DNA of 34,228 nucleotides from Myxococcales bacterium (GTDB lineage: Bacteria > Myxococcota_A > Polyangia > JAAYKL01): contig JAAYKL010000099.1 in NCBI GenBank assembly GCA_012522445.1, positions 1 to 34,228 on the forward strand. Reading direction: 5' to 3'. Position 1 is the stretch's first letter, and the number at the start of each line of letters is the position of its first letter. The position numbers and the translations under genes were made by a program. Under the pieces are notes generated by a model. The model did no database searches. It had not been told where the DNA came from and was given only the letters and a program-made list of their open reading frames with translations. Of this stretch, positions 1 to 8,263 are shown in pieces.

Positions 1-333
1 CCCGCTATCGGGGCTTGGTTTGACGGCGTGTTTCGCACGACGCTAACCTCTCGGGGAGTCGACGCTGAACGGATTCCCCGGTTTGAGAACTTGGAGGGAG
101 AGCAGACCATGTTGGCCGAAACCTTGGGTAACATCCTGGACGAAAGACACGAAAAGGGCCGTGAGGAAGGCCTGCGTCTCGGTGCATTGTCGAGCCTGTT
201 GAAGCTCGTCGAAATGAAGTTCGGCGCCATTTCTGACGACGACAAAGAACGCCTCTCGCAGCTCGACCGCGAGCAAATCACCCACGCCCTCTCTCGCATT
301 TTAACCGCCACCACCCTTGAGGAAATTTTGTAG
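1..333 (+). CDS. Rpn/PD-(D/E)XK nuclease-transposase family protein, C-terminal part only
   Basis: The frame is open from base 1 to the TAG at 331-333, so the gene almost certainly starts outside the window; the GTG at 28 is an internal codon rather than a convincing start. The visible 110 residues begin with a Trp-Phe-Asp-Gly-Val-Phe stretch, pass through a charged linker (ILDERHEKGREEG, typical of the segment after the nuclease core) and end in a helical tail containing LLKLVEMKFGAI and TTLEEIL. That tail resembles the C-terminal region of Rpn-type recombination-promoting nucleases and related putative transposases. The catalytic PD-(D/E)XK core is not visible. In that family the protein nicks DNA and promotes RecA-independent recombination. 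The assignment rests on sequence style alone and is moderate; a plain coiled-coil hypothetical is the alternative. Confidence 0.55.
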   Translation, partial: PAIGAWFDGVFRTTLTSRGVDAERIPRFENLEGEQTMLAETLGNILDERHEKGREEGLRLGALSSLLKLVEMKFGAISDDDKERLSQLDREQITHALSRILTATTLEEIL

Positions 334-379
334 CCGCAGAACCCACCCGTGGCGCGTTAGACGAACAGGAGAGAACAGG

Positions 380-397
380 TCTGCACATATGTGCAGA
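380..397. promoter_or_regulatory. Perfect 18-bp palindrome, operator candidate
   Basis: TCTGCACATATGTGCAGA is an exact inverted repeat with no spacer. Perfect uninterrupted dyads of this length usually bind a dimeric helix-turn-helix regulator; as RNA the stem would need a tight loop, so a DNA site is more likely. No regulator gene is next to it and no promoter elements could be placed around it with confidence. Confidence 0.35.
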
Positions 398-453
398 GGT
401 TAACCCCTTGAAATCATTACACATTATTTTACGTTTTTGAAATTCGGCCAAAA

Positions 454-485
454 ATTGTCCCGTCACGAGACAGATATTGTCCCGT
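454..485. repeat. Direct repeat pair ATTGTCCCGT, 22-base period
   Basis: The decamer ATTGTCCCGT occurs at 454-463 and 476-485, on the same strand and about two helical turns apart. It could be a tandem regulator site, or the remains of a transposon end: IS21-type elements carry several short repeats near their ends. No transposase gene adjoins it apart from the nuclease-like fragment at 1-333. Confidence 0.4.
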
Positions 486-649
486 TTTGGACGACAAAAA
501 ACGGGGCGAAAACGGGGCGTTCAGAGTGATTTGGGGCGGGGGATTTTGGGCCGGGTACCCGCGAGAGGCACCCCTACATCGAAGACATTAATAATGCGTG
601 TGAAAACGAACCCAACAGACGGGCGAGGGCGGGTGAAAACGCCTGAGAA

Positions 650-1807
650 TTAGCGTTTTTCGATTTTGATCACAAGCTCTTCGACGAGGTCGCACTTGAG
701 GGTGTGCTGACCTTGGGACAGGTTTTTGATGTCGCCGGTTTTGCACTCGCCGATGATGTCGTGGTTGGTGAGGTCGGCGTCCCAAACCATGAAGTTAATG
801 TGGTCGTCGCCGCTGAGCTTGACGCGGGCCACTTCGTTAAAGGTGGCGGAGAAGGTGTCTTTCTTCGTGGTGGTCTTCATGAAGGGCTCGGAGGACTTGT
901 AGCCGTTCAACCAGGCTTCGACGAAGAGATCGGGCTCGAGACCGCCCGCAGCGCCGAGCAGAGAGGCGCCGGGGATGGGGGCGTCCCAATCTTTGCCCTC
1001 TTTGTTTTTGGCACTAACGCGGGCGCTGATGACTTCGATTTGGTACATGGACGCGCCTTCGGCGGTGGAGCCGCCGGGGGTTTCGGTGGTGGTGCCGGCG
1101 GAGGAACCCGCGCGGAAGGACATTTCCAGCGAGTACACCAGGCCAAAGCCGACGTCGGCGCCGTAGATGAGCACTTTGTCGCCGCTGCGCATCTCGAGGG
1201 GCGCGACGATGGTGCGGCCGATTTCGACCATTTCGTCATCGTCTTGATCGGAGACGATAATGAGGCACTCGTCGCGGGTGTCGAGGCTCATGACTTTTTC
1301 GTCGTACTTCCAGACGGGCAGGATTTTGTCTTTAACGACGGTGGTGGTGTGCACGTTGCCGTGGCCACAGCGCACCTCGACCACGACGTCGGGCAATGAA
1401 GACTGGCCGCCGAGCAAGCCCACGGTGCCTTCGAGGGCCTTGGCCGCGGTTTCGAATTTGCCCTGCGCGTTGAGGCCCACCATGGTGATTTTGTCGCCAG
1501 CGGCTCCCAAGGCGGTCTGCACCTTGGAAGAGCACTCGTCCCAGCACGAGCCGTCGGGGGCCGTGGGCATAATCTGGGCGCTCAGGACGCTCACGACGTA
1601 GTCGGAGGCATTGCGGTTGGAGAAGTTGTTGGCCGGGCCGCCGCTTTCGTCGTAGTCGTCGTCATCGTAGGAGCCCGAAGAGCTGCCGTTGTCGCCGTCA
1701 TCGACATCGGCCGCTGTATCGGATTTGTTTTTATTTTTTTTGCAGCCGACGCAAACCACCGCTGTCGCAAGCAGCAGCAGCATCATAATTCGCAACGTTG
1801 ATTTCAT
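650..1807 (-). CDS. Lipoprotein with two C2-like domains
   Basis: The 385-residue product starts at ATG 1807, with AGAAAGAGG about 7 bases upstream. Residues 1-22 form a lipoprotein signal peptide ending in a lipobox (VGC, Cys22), followed by a Lys-rich patch and an Asp/Ser/Gly linker to about residue 60. The rest reads as two related beta-sandwich units, about 67-232 and 254-384. Each has the C2 pattern: PDVVVEV or PDLFVEAW, then a TTT strand, then an acidic turn (VSDQDDDE, VWDADLTNHD) that in C2 domains binds calcium. Two C2 domains on a lipid anchor suggest a calcium- or membrane-associated structural role, but no enzyme domain is seen. It has its own promoter and is probably monocistronic. 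The C2 call is from pattern recognition; the exact family is unverified. Confidence 0.7.
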   Translation of the reverse strand: MKSTLRIMMLLLLATAVVCVGCKKNKNKSDTAADVDDGDNGSSSGSYDDDDYDESGGPANNFSNRNASDYVVSVLSAQIMPTAPDGSCWDECSSKVQTALGAAGDKITMVGLNAQGKFETAAKALEGTVGLLGGQSSLPDVVVEVRCGHGNVHTTTVVKDKILPVWKYDEKVMSLDTRDECLIIVSDQDDDEMVEIGRTIVAPLEMRSGDKVLIYGADVGFGLVYSLEMSFRAGSSAGTTTETPGGSTAEGASMYQIEVISARVSAKNKEGKDWDAPIPGASLLGAAGGLEPDLFVEAWLNGYKSSEPFMKTTTKKDTFSATFNEVARVKLSGDDHINFMVWDADLTNHDIIGECKTGDIKNLSQGQHTLKCDLVEELVIKIEKR

Positions 1808-1846
1808 CGAAAAACCTCTTTCTTGTAAAATAGGGTTGGTGGGCGG

Positions 1847-1875
1847 AGTGTATAAACAGCCGCCGGGGCTTTCAA
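1847..1875 (-). promoter_or_regulatory. Sigma-70-type promoter of the C2 lipoprotein gene
   Basis: On the minus strand, TTGAAA (1870-1875) is followed by a 17-base spacer and TACACT (1847-1852). This would place the transcript start near 1840 and give a short leader of about 33 bases before the ATG at 1807. Confidence 0.5.
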
Positions 1876-2020
1876 CCCAAAACAGCCCCAAAACCAAGCA
1901 GAAAGCCAAACTATCGGTTTGCATTTGCTTCTATGATGGCGGGAAATTGCGCCGCACCCGATGACGCGACCGTGAGCAAATTATCCGAAATGAAGTGTGT
2001 GCGGAATGCGCGCTATCGAT

Positions 2021-2026
2021 TATACT
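2021..2026 (+). promoter_or_regulatory. Possible -10 element of the pseudokinase-TPR gene
   Basis: TATACT lies 64 bases before the ATG at 2091. No good -35 hexamer is found at the expected distance, so this is only a weak candidate. Confidence 0.25.
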
Positions 2027-2090
2027 GCGGCGGATTTTGGCAGAGGTTCCAGATTCATATCTGCAATATGCCCCACCAGGAGACCAAAAA

Positions 2091-5000
2091 ATGAAACCAT
2101 CTTTAAATGTATTACGCGGAGAACTCGAAAGACTGTTCAGCACTTCTGGCCTGGACGAACTGTGCGAAAAATACCTGGGCATCGACCCCACCGCGGCGGG
2201 GATCGCCGATGACGCCAAGGCGGTGTACGCGCGCAAACTCGCCGAATGGGCGGGCAACGCCAACGCGCACGAGGCCGTAGCCGACATCATGCAATCGCTG
2301 AAGCCGGGCATGGTGGATCCGCGCATTAAACAAGTTTATGTTTCATTTGAAGGGCGCGCTCCGGTGCGACGCGACGAAATACCGGGCTTCCAGCTCGGCG
2401 ACAAACTCAGCTCCGACGATGTGGGCGCCCAGTACGCCTGCACCCCCACCGACGCCGAAGACGACGCACACATCCTGTGGGTCATCAACGGCGAACACAC
2501 CTTGCTGCCCCGCACCGCGCAGCGTTTCTTGGCGCTGTGGCGCATTTTGGCCGCCGCCGAGATCCCGCAAATCCCCGTCCCGGTGCAGATGGGCCTGCTC
2601 GACGATGGGCGTCCCTGGCTGATCTACCGACCGCTCCTTGGCACCCCCGCCGCCGAGGTTGAATCCCTCTCGCAGCGCCAAGCCCTGGACATCGCCGCTG
2701 GCGTCCTCGAAATCATCGACGCCATCCACGCCAAGGGCCTCGTGCACGGCGACCTCCGCCGCCACAACCTCTGGGTGACGCTGGGGGACGACGCCGAAGC
2801 GCGCCCCGCGGTACAACTCCAAGGCGCCGGCCTGGGGCTCCTGCTCAAAAACGGAGGCTGGCAGCGCTCCATCGCCATCGCGCAGGCCATGTCCCCAGAG
2901 GCCATCCGCGGAGACGAGCTCACCGCCGCCGCCGACTACTACGCCCTGGGCACCCTGCTCTTCGAGCTGGTCAGCCAAAAATCTGCCTTCACCGGACGCC
3001 GCTCCATGGACGTCGCTGCCGCGCACCTGCTCGGCAACAAGGCCCCCCTCGCCGACCTGGTCGACGACGCCGTGCCCGACGCCCTGCAAGCCCTCATCGA
3101 CGCGCTGCTCGCCCGGGAGTTGCCCGCACGCCCCAAGAGCGCCAACGACATCCGCCGCCTGATGGACGACGCGCGCCGCGGCATCCTCGAAGCCGAAGCC
3201 CGCGCCCTGCAAAGCGGCACCCGCGACGACATCGTCATTTCGGCGGAATTCCTCATTGAAAACCCCGACAGCGAAGAGGCCCTGCGCGACCTGTTGAGCG
3301 AAACCAAGCAGCACAACGCCTGGGGCGCCGCCATTGAAGTCATGCAAGACGCCGCCAAGCTGAGCGGTTCCCCCCACACCCAGCACCGCCTCATCATGAC
3401 CGCCGCCGACGTGGCCACGCGCCTGACGCGCGACTACGAAAAGGCCGAGGCCCTCTACCAAGCGCTCGCCGAATACGCGGTGGACCCCGAGGCCGTGGCG
3501 GAAGGACAACGCGCCCTCCTCAAGGCCCAGGGCCGCTTCGAAGAAGTTGTCGAGCTGCTGGGGGCCCGCGCCGAAGCCCAGGACGACGCCGAGGCCAAGA
3601 CCGCCACCCTGTTGGAGATCGCCCAAATCATCGAAAACGACATCAAGGACCCGGCCCGCGCCTTCGACTACTACGCCGCGTGCATCTCGGGCGTGGACCG
3701 CGACCGCGACATCGTCAACAGCCTCGAAAAAATCGCCCTGGCCTCGGATCGCATTGAGGAGCTGACGCAAATTGTCGCCAACGCCGCCGCCGCTGTCGAG
3801 AACTCCGGCGACCTCGAGCTGGCCGTCTTCTTTTACCGCAAGCTCGGCGCGTGGTATCTCCGCCGCCTCCAGCAGCCCGCCTACGCCCTCACCTGCTACC
3901 AAAAGGTACTCGCGGGCGCCCCTGGCGACGCCGAGGCCTTGGACGCCATCGTCGACATGTACCGCGACGCCCAACAATGGGGAGAGCTCGCCCAGGTGCT
4001 GGTCCAGCGCGCCGGACTCGAACAAACCCCCACCCTGCGCCGCGACATGCTCTGCGAGGCATCCCGCGTCTACCACGACCGCCTGAGCGACAACGACACC
4101 GCGCGCAGCCTCCTCGAAGAGGTCCTCGCCGACGACCCGGCCGCAGCCGACGCCCAAGAGCTGCTGGCCACCATCTACGAAAAGAGCGAGGCCTGGGATC
4201 CCCTCGCGGCGATCTTGGCCGCTGCCATCGACGCCACCGACGATCCGGCCCAGAGCCTCTCGCTGCATTTCCGGCTGGGCGAAGTCAACGAGATGCACCG
4301 CAACAACCCCAAAGAGGCGATCATCCACTACGAAAAAGTCATCGCCCTCGAAGAGAACCACCTCGACGCCCTCAAGGGCCTTGAACGCATCTACGCCATG
4401 GAGAACAACCTCCCCGGCCTGCGCCTCGTGCTGGAGCGCCAGCTCACCACGGCGGTGACCCCCAAGCAGAAGGCCACCCTCAACGAGCGCCTCGCCGCCA
4501 TCTACGAAGAGGAATTCAAAGACGAAAAGCTCGCCTCCGAGGCCTGGCAGCAAGTGGTGGCATTCGAACCCGAACACCTCACGGCCATCAACGCCCTCAT
4601 CCGCCTGTCGCGGCGCACCAAGGACAACGAGTGCCTAGTCGACATGCTCTACCGCAAAGCCGAGCTCACCCAAAACGACGACGAAAAACGCGACCTGCTG
4701 GCCGAGCGCGCCGAGATCATCCGCGACGATATTCAGGACGCCGAGCGGGCCAGCGTTGCCTTCACCGAACTCGCCGAGCTCGGTGGCGACGACCAAATCC
4801 TCGCGGGCGTCATCCGCTCGCAAATTGAGCTGGGCGACTTTGCCGCTGCCGAGGCCACCTACCGCAAAATGATCGACGACGCCGAAGGGGAAGACGCCAA
4901 GTCCACGGTTCTTGTCCAACTGGCCATGCTGCAGCTCGAGCACATCAAGGACATCCCCGCCGCCGAAAATACGCTGCGTCAGGCCCGGGATTTGGCCCCC

Positions 5001-7397
5001 GAGAGCCAAGACGTCATCGCCGCCCTCTCCGATGTGCAAATCGCCAAGGGCGACTACATGGGCGCCCTCCACTCCCTGTCCGAGCAAATCGAAGTGGTCG
5101 ACGGCTCCCAGGCGCGCGCCGAAATTTACACCCGCATGGGCCTGGTCGCGGCGGACAAAATCGACGACGCCCCCAAGGCCATCGATTATTTCGAACACGC
5201 GTTGGCCCTCGACTCCTCGGTGCTCAAGGCCGCCGACCGCCTCTCCACCCTCTACCGCGAAGCGGGCCAGTGGGACAAAGCGCTGCCGATTTACGAGCGC
5301 TGGCTCCCCTCCCTCGACTCCCTGCCCGAGGACAGCCAAAAAGATCTGCTCAGCTACGCCGGTGAGGCTTATCTCAACGAAGGCCGCCACGAGCGCGCCC
5401 TGGAGGTCCTCGTCAAGGCCGCCGAAAAAACCAGCGAGCCCGGCGTGTTGATGCGCCTCAGCGAAGTGGCCCTGAAGCTCGAGGACTGGACCTTGGCCCG
5501 CGACCAACTGGCGATCTACCAGGAGCGCTACTTCGCCCAGCTCACCAACGAGGAAAAAGCGCACCTCTTCGTCAAGCGCGGCCAGGCCGCCTTTGGCTGC
5601 GAAGAGTTCGACGAGGCGGCCAAGATGGCCCGGCAGGCGTCGGTTATTTTGCCCGAAGACGTGGACACCCGCATTTTGCTGGGCGACGTGCACGAGGCGC
5701 GCGGCGACTTCCGCGGCTCGGTAGAGGCCCGCACCAAGGCCTTAGAAGGGCTGACCACCGAAGACCCGCGCTACATGCCCCTGCTCCGCGCCAACGCGAC
5801 GGTCATGTTCGAAAAACTGCGCAACGGCGCCGGCGCCGCCCAACTCTTAAACGACGCCCTGGCCCACGACCCCACCAACCGCAACATTTTGAACGAGCTC
5901 CTCAAAATTCACAACGCGGGCAAAAAGTGGGATGAGGTCGCCGCGGTGGTGCTCAAGCTCGCCGAAATCGAAGAAGACGAGAGCCGCATGTCTAAGTTTT
6001 ATGTCACGGCGGCCAAAATTTACCGGCGCGAACTCAAGCAATACGACCAAGCCGTCAAGTACTTCGAACTGGCCCTCACCCACGACCCCGACCACGAAGA
6101 CGCCCGCTCCGCGCTGGAGCAGGTGCTCAACGAATCCAAGGACTGGGAGGGCCTGGAGCGCTTCTACAAGAAGGCCATCGCCGCCCTGCCCAAGGACGCC
6201 AGCAACGCCGATCGACTGGCGGTCTTCGCGCCCCTGGCCGATCTGTACGTGACCAAGCTCGACCGCAAAACCGACGGCATCGTGCTGCTCGAGACCATGT
6301 GCAAAATCGACCCGCAAAACATGGCCTGGCGCGAGAAGCTGGCCGAACTCTACGGCTGGAACCGCGACACCGCCGACAAGGCCTGGTCCAACCAGCTCGT
6401 CCTCCTCGAGAACAACATCACCCGCGTCGAGTCCGTCCGCATGCTGTACCGCATCTTCTCGGCCCAAAACGAACCCGACCGCGCTTGGTGCGCCGCCGCC
6501 ATGTTGTCGGTGCTCAACCAGGCGAGCCCCGAAGAGCGCCAGTACTACCGCGACTACGCCTCAGAGGATTACCCGCCCTTCACCAATCGCCTCGAAGACC
6601 GGGAGTGGGAAAACCTGCTGTACCACGAGGATCTCAACAACAACATCTCGCGCATTTTCTCCGTGGTGTTGCCCGCCATCGCCCAGAGCAAGTGCCAGCC
6701 GCTGCAAAACTACGGCCTCGATCCGTCGCAGCAAATCGACATCACGCAAGACCCGTCGCCCTTCTCGCAACTGCTCGCCTTTGGCGCGGGCATCTTCGGC
6801 ATCCCCCCCATGCCCCTGTACTTCAATACGCCCCACCGCGGCTTTGACCTGCTCAACACCTTTCCCCCCGCGCTGCTGGCCGGGGCCGAGGCCGCGTCGA
6901 TGAAAGACTCCCTGGGGCTGGCCTTCAAACTCGGGCAACAAATGACCCTGCTGCGCCCGGGGCTCTTCGTGCAACAGCTCATCTCCTCGGGCACGGAGCT
7001 CTCCTCGTGGCTCTTGGCGGCGATCAAAATCTTCTCGCCCAACCTGCCCATCCCCAGCAACCTGGCCGCCACGGTAAACGAACGGCTGAACCCCATCCGC
7101 CAGCTCTTTGTGAAGGCGCCGCAGTCCGAAGAGATGCTGGACGGCTACGTGCAAACCTTTTTGTCACAGGCCGCCGACGTCAACACCAAGCGCTGGGCCC
7201 GCGCCATTACCTACACCGGCGACCGCGCGGGGCTGGTCATATGCGGCGACATCGCCATCGCGCAGCGCATCATCAAGGCCCAGGCCACCGACGAAACCGA
7301 CTTGGCCGAGCGCATCCGCGCCCTCTACCTGTACATGCTCTCCAGCAAGCACTTCCAACTGCGCGACCACCTGGGCATCTCCCTCAAGGCCGGCTGA
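2091..7397 (+). CDS. Giant pseudokinase-TPR protein (1768 aa)
   Basis: Start ATG 2091 is supported by AGGAG about 7 bases upstream. Residues about 98-390 follow the protein-kinase fold: HGDLRRHN at 219-226 keeps the catalytic-loop Asp and Asn, SPE is at 268-270, and ADYYALGTLLFEL matches the helix F region. However, the glycine loop is degenerate, the beta-3 lysine is missing, and the DFG position reads GAG (245-247), so it is most likely a pseudokinase. Residues about 395-1480 are a long run of TPR-type helical repeats (for example around YEKVIALEENHLDALKGL), forming a protein-binding solenoid. Residues about 1490-1768 are a separate globular domain with no obvious repeat. No signal peptide or membrane segment is seen, so it should be cytoplasmic. 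A scaffold role is inference. Similar kinase-TPR giants are common in Myxococcota. Confidence 0.8.
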   Translation: MKPSLNVLRGELERLFSTSGLDELCEKYLGIDPTAAGIADDAKAVYARKLAEWAGNANAHEAVADIMQSLKPGMVDPRIKQVYVSFEGRAPVRRDEIPGFQLGDKLSSDDVGAQYACTPTDAEDDAHILWVINGEHTLLPRTAQRFLALWRILAAAEIPQIPVPVQMGLLDDGRPWLIYRPLLGTPAAEVESLSQRQALDIAAGVLEIIDAIHAKGLVHGDLRRHNLWVTLGDDAEARPAVQLQGAGLGLLLKNGGWQRSIAIAQAMSPEAIRGDELTAAADYYALGTLLFELVSQKSAFTGRRSMDVAAAHLLGNKAPLADLVDDAVPDALQALIDALLARELPARPKSANDIRRLMDDARRGILEAEARALQSGTRDDIVISAEFLIENPDSEEALRDLLSETKQHNAWGAAIEVMQDAAKLSGSPHTQHRLIMTAADVATRLTRDYEKAEALYQALAEYAVDPEAVAEGQRALLKAQGRFEEVVELLGARAEAQDDAEAKTATLLEIAQIIENDIKDPARAFDYYAACISGVDRDRDIVNSLEKIALASDRIEELTQIVANAAAAVENSGDLELAVFFYRKLGAWYLRRLQQPAYALTCYQKVLAGAPGDAEALDAIVDMYRDAQQWGELAQVLVQRAGLEQTPTLRRDMLCEASRVYHDRLSDNDTARSLLEEVLADDPAAADAQELLATIYEKSEAWDPLAAILAAAIDATDDPAQSLSLHFRLGEVNEMHRNNPKEAIIHYEKVIALEENHLDALKGLERIYAMENNLPGLRLVLERQLTTAVTPKQKATLNERLAAIYEEEFKDEKLASEAWQQVVAFEPEHLTAINALIRLSRRTKDNECLVDMLYRKAELTQNDDEKRDLLAERAEIIRDDIQDAERASVAFTELAELGGDDQILAGVIRSQIELGDFAAAEATYRKMIDDAEGEDAKSTVLVQLAMLQLEHIKDIPAAENTLRQARDLAPESQDVIAALSDVQIAKGDYMGALHSLSEQIEVVDGSQARAEIYTRMGLVAADKIDDAPKAIDYFEHALALDSSVLKAADRLSTLYREAGQWDKALPIYERWLPSLDSLPEDSQKDLLSYAGEAYLNEGRHERALEVLVKAAEKTSEPGVLMRLSEVALKLEDWTLARDQLAIYQERYFAQLTNEEKAHLFVKRGQAAFGCEEFDEAAKMARQASVILPEDVDTRILLGDVHEARGDFRGSVEARTKALEGLTTEDPRYMPLLRANATVMFEKLRNGAGAAQLLNDALAHDPTNRNILNELLKIHNAGKKWDEVAAVVLKLAEIEEDESRMSKFYVTAAKIYRRELKQYDQAVKYFELALTHDPDHEDARSALEQVLNESKDWEGLERFYKKAIAALPKDASNADRLAVFAPLADLYVTKLDRKTDGIVLLETMCKIDPQNMAWREKLAELYGWNRDTADKAWSNQLVLLENNITRVESVRMLYRIFSAQNEPDRAWCAAAMLSVLNQASPEERQYYRDYASEDYPPFTNRLEDREWENLLYHEDLNNNISRIFSVVLPAIAQSKCQPLQNYGLDPSQQIDITQDPSPFSQLLAFGAGIFGIPPMPLYFNTPHRGFDLLNTFPPALLAGAEAASMKDSLGLAFKLGQQMTLLRPGLFVQQLISSGTELSSWLLAAIKIFSPNLPIPSNLAATVNERLNPIRQLFVKAPQSEEMLDGYVQTFLSQAADVNTKRWARAITYTGDRAGLVICGDIAIAQRIIKAQATDETDLAERIRALYLYMLSSKHFQLRDHLGISLKAG

Positions 7398-7402
7398 GCC
7401 CG

Positions 7403-7422
7403 CTTCACTTCACTTCACTTCA
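7403..7422. repeat. Four tandem copies of CTTCA
   Basis: A 20-base pentanucleotide repeat lies in the 41-base gap between two convergent genes. It is outside both reading frames, so length changes would be silent. Confidence 0.6.
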
Positions 7423-7438
7423 TTTTTGCTTCGCGTCG

Positions 7439-8236
7439 TTACGCTGCGCCGCGCAACCGCGCGATGTGTTCGGCGGCGAGGCCCGCGAGGTGGGCGCCGA
7501 GCTGCGTCTGCGGGCGGGTCCAGGGGGTGTGGGGGAGATGGCGCTGCAGCAGGAGCCACGCGTAGAGACGACCGGCGGCCTGTACCGGGAACACCGCGCC
7601 GCTACCGGGCGTGTCCAGCTCCTCCAGATAAGACTCGTAGCGCGCTGCGGATGCCTGTTCGGCCCCTGGCGCGTCGCTCACCGACACCACCGAGGCGGTG
7701 CGGCAGGCGAAGTCGACCAAGGTGCGCCACGCGGGGAACTGGGCGTGTGCCGTTGCCGCGCAGGTGTCCGGGGCGACAACACTGGCAGCGCCGACGCCTT
7801 CGGCAATATCGACATCGCACACCAGGGCAGCGTCGCAGGGGATGTGGGCGCGCAGGGCTTGTGCCAGGGCGGCGAGGCAGTCTCCTGGGGGTGTCCGGGG
7901 CGACAAGGCGCGAAGGGGCGCTCCCGCAGTGGTCAGGGCCGCGAGCGACGGGGCGGGCGCCAAGACCTCCGGGGCGCACCAGGGCGGCTCCGGGAATGCG
8001 GGTGGCGGCGTGGATGTCGCGGGGGGATCGAAAAAGGGATGCAGGGCAAAGCTGCGCTGCCGCAGCCCCTCGTACACCCAGATGCCGTCGCTTTGGCGCA
8101 GGCAGTGCCACTGTCCACCGGCCGAGGACCGGGGCCACAACGCGCTGTGGGCCGCCTCCAGGGCCGTCGCCCAGGAGCGCGCCGACACCACCGCGCTGGG
8201 GGTGTTTTTTCCGGGTTGGTAGCAACGCCACTCCAC
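7439..8236 (-). CDS. Unrecognised protein, possibly GAF-like
   Basis: The 265-residue product starts at GTG 8236, 27 bases after the stop of the preceding lipoprotein gene. GAGG lies 8 bases upstream, and a same-frame stop just beyond leaves no earlier start. It is Ala-, Pro- and Arg-rich with no signal peptide or membrane helix. The C-terminal half (from about LAALAQALRAHIPCDAALV to GRLYAWLLLQRHLP and a closing helix) has the rhythm of a GAF-type sensor domain: a helix, strands, an FPV.A.GRLYAWLLL core strand pair and a final helix. I do not recognise a specific family. Its stop-to-start spacing implies co-transcription with the PEBP lipoprotein. A role in sensing is a weak inference. Confidence 0.55.
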   Translation of the reverse strand: MEWRCYQPGKNTPSAVVSARSWATALEAAHSALWPRSSAGGQWHCLRQSDGIWVYEGLRQRSFALHPFFDPPATSTPPPAFPEPPWCAPEVLAPAPSLAALTTAGAPLRALSPRTPPGDCLAALAQALRAHIPCDAALVCDVDIAEGVGAASVVAPDTCAATAHAQFPAWRTLVDFACRTASVVSVSDAPGAEQASAARYESYLEELDTPGSGAVFPVQAAGRLYAWLLLQRHLPHTPWTRPQTQLGAHLAGLAAEHIARLRGAA

Positions 8237-8263
8237 GAGAGATGCCTCGACGACGACACCGCC

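Larger units (their letters stand above)
334..649. other. Intergenic region, 316 bases, with palindrome and direct repeats
   Basis: No convincing gene lies between the nuclease-like fragment and the convergent C2 lipoprotein. The stretch is more AT-rich than its surroundings around 405-450. It holds a perfect 18-bp palindrome (380-397), two copies of ATTGTCCCGT 22 bases apart (454-463 and 476-485) and two copies of AAACGGGGCG close to base 500. Nothing resembling a T-tailed terminator is obvious for either flanking gene. Confidence 0.6.

Noticed and set aside
2343..4577. 744-codon open frame on the minus strand
   Set aside because: It is a GC-bias shadow of the pseudokinase-TPR gene, low in complexity and rich in Gly/Val, with no recognisable domain.
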